Position numbers and translations under genes: made by a program. From Hyphomicrobiales bacterium (GTDB taxonomy: Bacteria > Pseudomonadota > Alphaproteobacteria > Rhizobiales > Hyphomicrobiaceae): 8,443 nucleotides of DNA. Shown piece by piece: positions 1-5,823 of the stretch. The stretch covers positions 1-8,443 of the forward strand of contig JAFKKW010000393.1 in assembly GCA_017304275.1 (NCBI GenBank). Direction: 5' to 3'. The first letter of the stretch is position 1; the number at the start of each line of letters is the position of its first letter. A model generated the notes under the pieces. It was not told where the DNA came from, made no database searches, and saw nothing but the letters and a program-made list of their open reading frames with translations.

Positions 1-629
1 TGGCCGCCGCCGAAGTTCACCGCTTTGACGCGCTTCAGATAGGGCGCAAAGTTTTCGGCGACGTGCTCGATCAGCCCGACGGATCCGTCCGCGAGCGACT
101 CGCAGAGCGCATGGGCGTGGAAGATGTCGATTGCGTCCCAGGGGAGCTGGTCGATCTCGGCTGCGGTCGTGCCGAAGCGGGAGTTCGGCGCGCACGGGTC
201 GTAGAGCGCGCCGCCGAGGGTCGCGTTCGAATAGCCGGGGTTGATGCGGATGCCGACCTCGCGGCCCGCGGCCTTGGCCAGCGGCAGCCCGCGCGCGATC
301 TGCTCCGGTGAGTTGAAGTAGATGTGGTCGGCAATGGCGGTCAGGCGCTCCACCTCGCCCGGCGCGTAAGCCGGCGCGTAGACGTGCACCTCCTTGCCGA
401 ACTCCTCGCGTCCCATACGTGCCTCGTACTCCCCCGACGCGGTCGTGCCGTCGAGCACGTCCGTCATGAGCGGAAAGGCGGCCGGCATGGCCCACGCCTT
501 GGTGGCGAGCAGGATCTTGACGCCTGCCTCGCGCTTGATGCGCGCGGCCGTCGCGAGGTTGCGCTTCAGCGCCGCCACGTCGAGCACATAGGCAGGCGTG
601 CGGATGTCGTTGGGAATGTTAGCGATCAT
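1..629 (-). CDS. nspC: Carboxynorspermidine decarboxylase, N-terminal 209 residues (3' end outside window)
   Basis: PLP-dependent decarboxylase of the alanine-racemase fold that turns carboxynorspermidine or carboxyspermidine into norspermidine or spermidine in the cytosol. My translation opens MIANIPNDIRTPAYVLD. The PLP lysine is expected at K44 in LLATKAWAM. Other family marks are INPGYS (129-134), DPCAPNSRFG (144-153), a HALCES motif (about 173-178) and NFGGG (205-209), a phosphate-binding glycine run, where the window ends. The family is usually about 370-400 residues, so nearly half is missing. The ATG at 629 is preferred because it gives the normal N-terminus; an AAGGAG lies about 13 nt upstream, which is a long spacing. 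Its partner dehydrogenase lies 3.8 kb upstream on the same strand, with four unrelated genes between. The family is clear; the exact substrate (C3 or C4 diamine product) cannot be told. Confidence 0.93.
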   Translation of the reverse strand, partial: MIANIPNDIRTPAYVLDVAALKRNLATAARIKREAGVKILLATKAWAMPAAFPLMTDVLDGTTASGEYEARMGREEFGKEVHVYAPAYAPGEVERLTAIADHIYFNSPEQIARGLPLAKAAGREVGIRINPGYSNATLGGALYDPCAPNSRFGTTAAEIDQLPWDAIDIFHAHALCESLADGSVGLIEHVAENFAPYLKRVKAVNFGGG

Positions 630-687
630 GGTCCTGCCGTTTCTCCTTCTCCCCACGGGGCCGCGAATTGGGGAGGGAATGGAGCGC

Positions 688-712
688 GCTATATGGCATC
701 GCCGGATGACAA
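688..712 (-). promoter_or_regulatory. Possible promoter of nspC
   Basis: Read on the minus strand this is TTGTCAT, 10 nt, CATATAGC. That is near the Caulobacter-type housekeeping pattern TTGACGS-N10-14-GCTANAWC, with about half of the -10 positions matching. It lies between the stop of the 140-aa gene and the nspC start, so nspC would have its own promoter with a leader of about 50 nt. It was found by eye and is only suggestive. Confidence 0.33.
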
Positions 713-735
713 CTTCCAGTACAGGCGGTGCCGGC

Positions 736-1158
736 CTATGAGCCGTCCGTCTCGTCAGGCCAGCGGTAGAAGAAGGTGAAGACGAAGAGCGCGAGGTAGA
801 TGGCCGCGAAGGCCGCGCAGCCCAGTGCGGCGGATGCCTCGTAGAGGGACAATCCCTGCAGGATGTCCGGACGCTCGCCACCGAAGCTCGCGATGCCGAT
901 GCTGTTGGCGCCGAGCTTGTTCCAGGCGTGCTCGGTGCCGACGAGGAGCGCGTTGAGGCCGCCCGTCACCACGCCCATGAAGGCCAGCCCGCAGGAGAGC
1001 AGCAGGAACGAGACCGCGCGCAGCCCGAAGGGGGCCTTTTTCAGGAACAGCCAGAGGCCAACGATATAGGCCGAAATCATACCGAAGCTGACCGAGACGA
1101 CGGAGAGAACAAGCCCCGTCAGGTCGTTGCGAATGGACAAAATCTCGCCTTCGGACAT
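736..1158 (-). CDS. Small integral membrane protein, three predicted helices, 140 aa, function unknown
   Basis: I do not recognise a named family. The start MSEGEILSIR at 1158 is chosen because GGGGGAG sits 2 nt before the ATG; the longer frame to 1254 only adds an Arg/Ala-rich, translated-leader-like stretch. Three hydrophobic segments are visible: about 13-39, 46-71 and 107-131. A short KKAPFGLR loop joins the first two, and a polar loop of about 35 residues (GTEHAWNKLGANS onwards) precedes the third. The tail YRWPDETDGS is acidic. The positive-inside pattern puts the KK loop in the cytoplasm and the long loop outside, though this is weak. It is the last gene of the four-gene block between the two polyamine genes, about 105 nt after the 175-aa membrane protein, and may be cotranscribed with it. 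The frame is well supported by codon pattern and ribosome binding site; the role is unknown. Confidence 0.75.
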   Translation of the reverse strand: MSEGEILSIRNDLTGLVLSVVSVSFGMISAYIVGLWLFLKKAPFGLRAVSFLLLSCGLAFMGVVTGGLNALLVGTEHAWNKLGANSIGIASFGGERPDILQGLSLYEASAALGCAAFAAIYLALFVFTFFYRWPDETDGS

Positions 1159-1263
1159 GGCTCCCCCGCGTGGCGCGTCGTGCGCGCTCGCACCATACGC
1201 GAGGGCTCTGGCGGGCGAAATCGCCGCCGCGCCACAGCGGCGAGCCAAAACCATGGGTCGCGA

Positions 1264-1791
1264 TTATCGGTTAAACGCGCTCGAAATCGCGTCGGCGAGC
1301 GCCGGGGGCAGTCCCGGCAGATTGAAGCTGCCGGAGGTGAGGAGGCAGCTAAAAAGGACGTAGAAGAACAGCAGCGTTCCCGAGAAGCAGGCCAGGGAGC
1401 CCGCGCGGTAGAGACGGATCGTCCGGTCCATCACGCGCTTGAACTCGTTGATGTAGGTCTCGGCGGCCGCGCCGGGCGGATAGCGGCCGCTCTGGTTGAT
1501 GGCCGCCAGGGTGAGCAGGGCCGAACCGAACAGCAGTACAAGACTGCAATAGAAGGCCGCGATCTCCGCCGGATGATCCGGCATTAGTTGGCGGTTGTCG
1601 CCGCTGACGAGCACGAGCAGCGACGCGATCAGGAGGCCGTCGAACGCAAGCACCGAACCGGCCTTGGTCCATAGCTCGGCCTGGCGCGCGCGCAGGTGCT
1701 CGACGATAGCCTGGTTCTCGTGGCGGCCCGATATCGCCGTCAGATAGGCCCTGAGATTTTCCGCAGATCGCGTGAGCCGCGGCTCCGACAT
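1264..1791 (-). CDS. Three-helix membrane protein with cytosolic helical parts, 175 aa, Pycsar/SLATT-effector-like layout
   Basis: The start MSEPRLTRSA at 1791 follows a GGGGGGAAAACG ribosome binding site; the upstream frame to 1890 is Arg/Pro/Ser-rich and looks untranslated. Layout: a charged amphipathic helix (1-43), TM1 (about 45-63), TM2 (about 78-98), a cytosolic-looking helical stretch YINEFKRVMDRTIRLYR (about 113-129), TM3 (about 131-152), then a short tail. WTKAGSVLAFDGLLIASLL at the entry to TM1 recalls the (D)TKA-plus-hydrophobic start of DUF5706 Pycsar-effector proteins, and the helix before TM3 recalls their KYR-type segment. This is resemblance by eye, not a search result. No nucleotide cyclase or defence gene is in view, so a plain membrane protein of another kind remains equally possible. 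Neighbours are the 133-aa coiled-coil gene upstream, across a 402-nt repeat-bearing gap, and the 140-aa membrane gene downstream. Confidence 0.75.
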   Translation of the reverse strand: MSEPRLTRSAENLRAYLTAISGRHENQAIVEHLRARQAELWTKAGSVLAFDGLLIASLLVLVSGDNRQLMPDHPAEIAAFYCSLVLLFGSALLTLAAINQSGRYPPGAAAETYINEFKRVMDRTIRLYRAGSLACFSGTLLFFYVLFSCLLTSGSFNLPGLPPALADAISSAFNR

Positions 1792-2193
1792 CGTTTTCCC
1801 CCCAACCCCAGTCTTCGGGACATAGAGAGCAGATGATGCGGACGGATGAAAGCGGGCTCGTGGGAAGGCGCGAGAAAATGCCCGCCCCAAGCCGGCGATG
1901 CGTGGCGTGGGACGGGCGTTGGATAGGCGACGGCGCTCGTGCGACGAGCGAGGATTTTACCGCGGGCTATTAGAGTGTTTCCGACTTAGCCGGAATCGGC
2001 TCCTCCCCCTCACCCGCCTTCCTCGCGATGCTCGGAAGTCGGCCTCTCCCCGCCGGGGAGCGGCGAAGGGTTGCGATAGATTTAGGTGGGGCTGCTTCCA
2101 CCTAAGTCAGAACGGCTCTAGGTCTTTGTTGTTATCGGACGTCGTGAGGGCACGGCTTCGCCGTGACCCGGTTCCCATTTTTCCGGAAGCACT
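1792..2193. other. 402-bp intergenic gap with palindromes, no gene
   Basis: No frame here looks coding: the open frames on either strand are Arg-rich and lack family signals. The left part (1792-1970) is the leader side of the 175-aa gene and holds a perfect 7-bp stem, CGCTCGT at 1934-1940 with ACGAGCG at 1944-1950. The right part (1971-2196) is an element with inverted ends, listed separately. I found no convincing promoter for the 175-aa gene, although its separation from the upstream gene suggests it needs one. Confidence 0.7.
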
Positions 2194-2196
2194 CTA
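1971..2196. repeat. 226-bp intergenic element with 13-bp inverted ends and internal palindromes
   Basis: The left end TAGAGTGTTTCCG (1971-1983) and the right end CGGAAGCACTCTA (2184-2196) are inverted copies with one mismatch. Inside is a related third copy in reverse (2120 down to 2090), sharing TAGAG, GACTTAG and GGAA with the left copy. Perfect stems are CTCCCC/GGGGAG (2046-2060), TTAGGTGG/CCACCTAA (2082-2105) and CACGGC/GCCGTG (2151-2165). If the outer TA is counted as a target duplication it looks like a MITE; otherwise it is a cluster of rhizobial-type short intergenic repeats. Its last three bases, read on the minus strand, are the TAG stop of the 133-aa gene. Confidence 0.6.
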
Positions 2197-2595
2197 GTGG
2201 CTGCTCGCCTGCGGCGGGTCGGTGTAGAAATCCAGGTCGTCCTGGATGTTCTGCGCCGCGATGCGCCAGTTGCCAGGCGCGTGCGTCGTGCCGTTGGCGT
2301 GACCGTTCGTATGACCATTGAGGGGCTTCGGGCGCACGTCGGTCTCGATCGCCGTCAGGGGCTCGCTTGCCGTCAGCGGGATGGCGCAGAGGCGGCCAGC
2401 GAGCTGCTGCAGCTCGCTCATGATCATGGCGCGGCGGGACTCGTGATGCGCCGTGATCTCGCGGATCTCGTCCAGGAGCTTTTCATCGACGTGATTGAGC
2501 GCAGCGTCGAGCGCGCGGATGAGCGCCTGCTCTTCCTGCGTGTTTTCGGCAAGCTTGCGGTGCATTTCCGCGAGCTTCTGTGAAAGATGAGCCAT
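2194..2595 (-). CDS. Soluble coiled-coil protein with Asn/Gly/His linker, 133 aa, function unknown
   Basis: Not a family I can name. Residues 1-70 (MAHLSQKLAEMHRKLAENT onwards) are charged, leucine-spaced and should form one or two long helices or a coiled coil, suggesting oligomerisation or binding to a partner. A Pro-rich hinge (about 73-92) leads to a low-complexity linker NGHTNGHANGTTH (93-105). A short tail NWRIAAQNIQDDLDFY (109-124) looks ordered and could be a docking helix. There is no signal peptide, membrane segment or cysteine pair. The ATG at 2595 has GGGGGACAGCC just upstream. It follows the hydrolase gene by 164 nt, with a promoter-like site between, and is followed by the palindromic element whose end forms the TAG stop, so the natural C-terminus may have been altered by that element. 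Confidence 0.75.
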   Translation of the reverse strand: MAHLSQKLAEMHRKLAENTQEEQALIRALDAALNHVDEKLLDEIREITAHHESRRAMIMSELQQLAGRLCAIPLTASEPLTAIETDVRPKPLNGHTNGHANGTTHAPGNWRIAAQNIQDDLDFYTDPPQASSH

Positions 2596-2673
2596 GGCTG
2601 TCCCCCGTCGAAGTTCGAATCATGCGTAGAACTCCGCGATTCTTGTGATTCAATTAAGGGCGGGGAAGGCCAC

Positions 2674-2692
2674 AATCGCGTCATCCGCGATT
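2674..2692. promoter_or_regulatory. Perfect 7-bp dyad in the leader of the 133-aa gene
   Basis: AATCGCG (2674-2680), a 5-nt loop and CGCGATT (2686-2692) form a perfect inverted repeat, and TCCGCGATT is repeated directly at 2633-2641 and 2684-2692. It lies between the promoter-like site and the start of the 133-aa gene. It could be an operator or an mRNA hairpin. On the plus strand it is followed by more T, but no plus-strand gene needs a terminator. Confidence 0.35.
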
Positions 2693-2723
2693 TTTCGACC
2701 GTCGCTTTTATTCCCACCGCGAC

Positions 2724-2751
2724 GATATTTCTTCGGCTCAGCTTGAGACAA
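2724..2751 (-). promoter_or_regulatory. Possible promoter of the 133-aa gene
   Basis: On the minus strand: TTGTCTC, 13 nt, GAAATATC. It matches about five of seven -35 positions and most fixed -10 positions of the alphaproteobacterial pattern TTGACGS-N10-14-GCTANAWC. It starts 9 nt after the stop of the hydrolase gene and would give a leader of about 120 nt. Found by eye, unproven. Confidence 0.33.
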
Positions 2752-2759
2752 ATTCCAGC

Positions 2760-4100
2760 TTACGCGGACCGCCGCCAGACGGCAGTCAGATGATCGGCGA
2801 CGGTGGTGACCACGCCGTCGTCGCGCATGTAGGCGTTGTGATAGAGCGCGTCGGAGAGGCGCTTCCACATGACGTCGGGGTGCGCGATGCCGCCTTCGGG
2901 GCCGTCGTTGGCGACGACGCTGTTGTAGAGGCTTTGCGCGGCGACGAAGAGCGCGGCGTCATCGATGCCGCCCAGGTCGGTGGCGTCGATGCGCTCCTCG
3001 CGGGCCTGGATCAGGTAGGGCGGCAGGCGCGTCACGCCGACGAGCCGGTAGAGGCCGTCGCCGCCGAACGCGGCGCCGATGACGCCGCCGTGGATGGCGT
3101 TGGTCAGCATCTTCGCGTACGCCCATGCGCCGCCCACGCGGGCTATGGCCCAGATGGCAAAGAACACGGCGCCGTAGATGACGGGGACGAGCAGCAGGAA
3201 TGTCAGGTCGGCGCCGAGGGCGAGGCCATAGGTGCCTTGCTTCAGCTTCTCGACGACAGGCGCCATGAAGTAGCTGCCGGTCCAGGCGAAGAACCCGGCC
3301 GTCACAACGACACCGGCGAGCGAGGCGAACGCGGTCAGCGAGCGCATGGCGCCGCCGGTCGTGACGTATTGCGGCGAGATGGCGGCTGCGGTTTCGAGGA
3401 GTTGCATGGCCTCGTCGCGCGGGCTGTGCACGACCAGCCATTGCGACGGCGATAGAGACTTCGAGAACAGCCAGGTCGCGAGGCGGCCGCGCGCGAGCTT
3501 CTTCACGCCGGCAACGAGACTCCAGATGCCGAGCGCAAACAGCCCGCCGAAGAAAACGACGGATTCGATCTTCTTGTTGGAGTCGGAGGGCAGGATTTCG
3601 ATCAGGTACCAGAGCATGATCGGCGGGATGATGATGCCGAGCAGCACCTGGAACAGCGCGATGAGGAGGGGCACGGTCTTGAGGCGGCGCTTGAAGAACG
3701 GCGTGCCGAAGCTGACGATGCCGCCGCGCAAGGGAGATTGGCCGGCCTGGGTCAACCCTTCGACGGTGACGTTGCCGCCGTGGCTATGGGCTATGACGGC
3801 GTGCGGGCGTCCGGCCTTGTGCAGCTCCTTCAGAGTTTGCGCGAGGGCGGCGGCACCCTTCAAACGGTCGAAGTCCGAGTTCATGCCGGACCAGTGCAGC
3901 GGCAGGATCTCGGCGCCCGCGATGCCGCGCTCCCAGAGGCGATAGATCAGGTGCTGGGTGAAGTTCGATCCGCGCTGCCACCAGCGCTCGCCGTCGTCAT
4001 CGGGATGGGCGTCGTTGGTGCCGTGCACGGTGACAATGACGGGGCCGGCGGGCGCGCTGGCGCCCAAGCCCGTATCCTGACCTTTTACGGCTTCTTGCAT
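2760..4100 (-). CDS. Membrane-embedded alpha/beta hydrolase, 446 aa, with two transmembrane hairpins
   Basis: The N-terminal part has the alpha/beta-hydrolase plan: strand plus VHGTND (25-30, oxyanion-hole side), then the nucleophile elbow AHSHGG with Ser106. The likely acid is Asp229 in VHSPRDEAM and the likely base His421 in YHNAY, patterns I associate with lipase/esterase-like relatives. Hydrophobic segments lie at about 143-170, 178-199, 255-281 and 297-322, giving one hairpin between Ser and Asp and another between Asp and His. An even count each time keeps all three catalytic residues on one side, probably the cytoplasmic one as there is no signal peptide. A lipid or acyl substrate at the membrane is plausible but unproven. 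The ATG at 4100 has GGGGGGAG 2 nt upstream. It is first in the four-gene block, 54 nt after a strong terminator. Confidence 0.85.
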   Translation of the reverse strand: MQEAVKGQDTGLGASAPAGPVIVTVHGTNDAHPDDDGERWWQRGSNFTQHLIYRLWERGIAGAEILPLHWSGMNSDFDRLKGAAALAQTLKELHKAGRPHAVIAHSHGGNVTVEGLTQAGQSPLRGGIVSFGTPFFKRRLKTVPLLIALFQVLLGIIIPPIMLWYLIEILPSDSNKKIESVVFFGGLFALGIWSLVAGVKKLARGRLATWLFSKSLSPSQWLVVHSPRDEAMQLLETAAAISPQYVTTGGAMRSLTAFASLAGVVVTAGFFAWTGSYFMAPVVEKLKQGTYGLALGADLTFLLLVPVIYGAVFFAIWAIARVGGAWAYAKMLTNAIHGGVIGAAFGGDGLYRLVGVTRLPPYLIQAREERIDATDLGGIDDAALFVAAQSLYNSVVANDGPEGGIAHPDVMWKRLSDALYHNAYMRDDGVVTTVADHLTAVWRRSA

Positions 4101-4154
4101 GGCTCCCCCCTCTTCAGGGGAACCATCTCAGCAGCAAAGGGCCGGAATGTGAAC

Positions 4155-4183
4155 AAAAAAATGGGCGGCCGGAGTCGCCCATT
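4155..4183 (-). terminator. Rho-independent terminator after the polyamine dehydrogenase
   Basis: On the minus strand an 8-bp stem AATGGGCG/CGCCCATT with an 8-nt loop is followed directly by seven T (4161 down to 4155). It lies about 230 nt past the stop of the dehydrogenase gene and 54 nt before the hydrolase start. It would separate the polyamine gene from the four-gene block, or act as an attenuator in the hydrolase leader. Confidence 0.75.
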
Positions 4184-4254
4184 CGAGAATGTGTTGCAAA
4201 CGAGGGCCTACGTGGAGCGCGTGACTTGCCTGAAGGCCTAGCGTCATCTCCACC

Positions 4255-4394
4255 TGTCATCCTAGGCCTCGTGCCTAGGATCCAAGCTTCAGCGAAAATT
4301 CGGCTGCATTATAGCTGTACCACCTGTCTCCGCTGCTCGTTAGATCCTCGGGAGTCCATGCGGAGCATGGCTTGCCATGCCCCCGAGGATGACA
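4255..4394. repeat. 140-bp interspersed palindromic element with 12-bp inverted ends
   Basis: The ends TGTCATCCTAGG (4255-4266) and CCGAGGATGACA (4383-4394) are inverted copies with one mismatch. Each end is its own hairpin: ATCCTAGGC/GCCTAGGAT (4259-4281, 5-nt loop) and ATCCTCGGG/CCCGAGGAT (4344-4390). Inside the second, CCATGC, GCATGG and CCATGC follow one another, so two mutually exclusive small hairpins are possible. The TGTCATCC...GGATCCA form is, from memory, common between genes in Hyphomicrobiales. It begins 18 bp after the dehydrogenase stop and could protect that mRNA's 3' end. Confidence 0.7.
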
Positions 4395-4412
4395 CGTGGT
4401 TGCGGCCTTCGA

Positions 4413-5627
4413 TCAGGTCTTGACCGCGAACAGTTCGGCTTGGTCGGCGGGGGTGATGTCCTGCACGTGCCAGGGGAGGCCCTGCTTGCCGAGCTCGTCG
4501 AGGAACGGCTTCGCGGGAAGCTGCTCGACGTTGAACACGCCCTTGCCGCTCCAGGCGCCCTGGAACATCTGGATGGCGCCGACGACCGGCGGAACGCCCG
4601 TCGTGTAGGAAACGGCCTGCGCGCCGGTCTCGACGTAGCACTGGGCGTGGTCGCAGACGTTGTAGATCAGCACGGTCTTGCGCTTGCCGTCCTTGGTGCC
4701 GTCGACGATGACGCCGATCGAGGTGCGGCCGGTGTAGCCCTCGCCAAGCGACGACGGGGCGGGCAGCAGCTCCTTCAGGAACTCCATCGGGATTACGGGC
4801 GTGCCCTTGTACATGACGGGGTCGATGCGCGTCATGCCTACGCTCTGCAGCACGTCGAGGTGCTTGATGTAGTTGTCGGAGAAGGTCATCCAGAAGCGGA
4901 TCTGCTTCAGGCCCTTGATGTTCTGGACGAGGCTCTCCTCCTCCTCGTGATAGATGAGGTAGCTCTTGCGCGGACCCACCTCCGGATAATCGATCATGGC
5001 CGAGATCGTCAGCGGATCGATCTCGATCCACTTGCCGTCCTTCCAGTACTTGCCGCGCTGCGTCACCTCGCGGAGGTTGATCTCCGGATTAAAGTTGGTG
5101 GCGAACGACTTGCCGTGGCTGCCGTCGTTGCAATCGATGATGTCGATGGTGTCGATGGTGTCGAACAGGTGCTCCTGCGCGTAGGCGCAGAAGATGTTCG
5201 TGACGCCGGGATCGAAGCCGCAGCCGAGCACGGCCATCAGCCCTTTGCCGGCGTACTTGTCCTGGTACTTCCACTGCCAGGAGTACTCGAACTTGGCGAC
5301 GTCGCGCGGCTCGTAGTTGGCGGTATCCATGTAGTGGACGCCGGCCTTCAGGCACGCGTCCATGATCGGCAGATCCTGATAGGGAAGCGCCATGTTGATG
5401 ACGAGGTCGGGCTTCACGCGCTCGATCAGCGCCGCCGTCTCGTCGACGTTGTCGGCGTCGACCTGCGAAATCCCGATCGGCGTCACGCAGCGCGCGGCAA
5501 CCTTCTCGCAGCTCTCGAGGCGGCGCGAGGCAAGGTGGACGTTCTTGAAGATGTCGCGGTTCTTGGCCACCTTCTGGGCGGTGACCGAGCCGGCCGCACC
5601 GGCGCCAATGATGAGGACGCTATCCAA
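4413..5627 (-). CDS. Carboxy(nor)spermidine dehydrogenase (saccharopine dehydrogenase family), 404 aa
   Basis: NADPH-dependent enzyme that joins putrescine or diaminopropane to aspartate semialdehyde, giving carboxyspermidine or carboxynorspermidine for NspC. The Rossmann loop GAGAAG is at 8-13. Then follow INMALPYQDLPIMDACLKAG with HYMDTANYEP, as in the saccharopine dehydrogenase fold, and GCGFDPGVTNIFCAYA, which is typical of the polyamine branch. The length of 404 residues fits. The start is TTG at 5627: an in-frame TAA lies five codons upstream (5642-5640), the Rossmann motif needs this start, and AAGGGAG lies 7 nt before it. The polyamine reading rests on the motifs and on nspC downstream on the same strand; lysine-pathway saccharopine dehydrogenase is the less likely alternative. 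It ends 18 bp before a palindromic element, with a terminator further on. Confidence 0.9.
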   Translation of the reverse strand: MDSVLIIGAGAAGSVTAQKVAKNRDIFKNVHLASRRLESCEKVAARCVTPIGISQVDADNVDETAALIERVKPDLVINMALPYQDLPIMDACLKAGVHYMDTANYEPRDVAKFEYSWQWKYQDKYAGKGLMAVLGCGFDPGVTNIFCAYAQEHLFDTIDTIDIIDCNDGSHGKSFATNFNPEINLREVTQRGKYWKDGKWIEIDPLTISAMIDYPEVGPRKSYLIYHEEEESLVQNIKGLKQIRFWMTFSDNYIKHLDVLQSVGMTRIDPVMYKGTPVIPMEFLKELLPAPSSLGEGYTGRTSIGVIVDGTKDGKRKTVLIYNVCDHAQCYVETGAQAVSYTTGVPPVVGAIQMFQGAWSGKGVFNVEQLPAKPFLDELGKQGLPWHVQDITPADQAELFAVKT

Positions 5628-5731
5628 GGCGAAGCTCCCTTAACGATGATGGGCGCGTCAGATGGTTGGACCGGACGCGATCACGGTCGAAAGGTCTGCC
5701 CGCGTGCACCCGCACTGTGAGCAAGCGTGCG

Positions 5732-5760
5732 CAAATAGGGCACAACCCCCCGGGAATCAA
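5732..5760 (-). promoter_or_regulatory. Possible promoter of the dehydrogenase gene
   Basis: On the minus strand: TTGATT, 17 nt, TATTTG. This is a fair -35 with ideal spacing and a poor -10. It lies in the 196-bp gap after ybaB and would give a leader of about 100 nt. No clear terminator follows ybaB, so read-through from upstream is also possible. Confidence 0.3.
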
Positions 5761-5823
5761 CAGGCGTTCGAGGTTTGCGAGCTCAACAGAAGCAGTTTTT
5801 TTGCTGGGAGCGGCCGGTCTTCG

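Larger units (their letters stand above)
4101..4412. other. 312-bp intergenic region between the dehydrogenase and the hydrolase genes
   Basis: No gene. From right to left it holds a 140-bp palindromic element (4255-4394), about 70 bp without visible structure (4184-4254), a minus-strand terminator (4155-4183) and the short leader of the hydrolase gene with its G-rich ribosome binding site. I found no good promoter in the last 54 bp. The small plus-strand frame at 4226-4423 is a translation of the repeat and not a gene. Confidence 0.75.

Noticed and set aside
928..1587. Plus-strand 219-aa open frame over the two small membrane proteins
   Set aside because: It is Arg/Glu/Gln-rich antisense of two minus-strand genes that have good ribosome binding sites and membrane helices.
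1792..1890. N-terminal extension of the 175-aa protein
   Set aside because: It is Arg/Pro/Ser-rich without a hydrophobic or signal character, and the ATG at 1791 has its own strong ribosome binding site.
1898..2197. Plus-strand 99-aa frame in the 402-bp gap
   Set aside because: It is Arg-rich, runs through the palindromic element, and shows no ribosome binding site or recognisable motif.
4226..4423. Plus-strand 65-aa frame with PPVILGLVPRIQAS
   Set aside because: This peptide is what the TGTCATCC-type intergenic repeat yields when translated; there is no ribosome binding site or protein-like continuation.
4377..5720. Plus-strand 447-aa open frame
   Set aside because: It lies exactly over the dehydrogenase, is rich in D/V/A/R as antisense frames of GC-rich genes are, and has no family motif.
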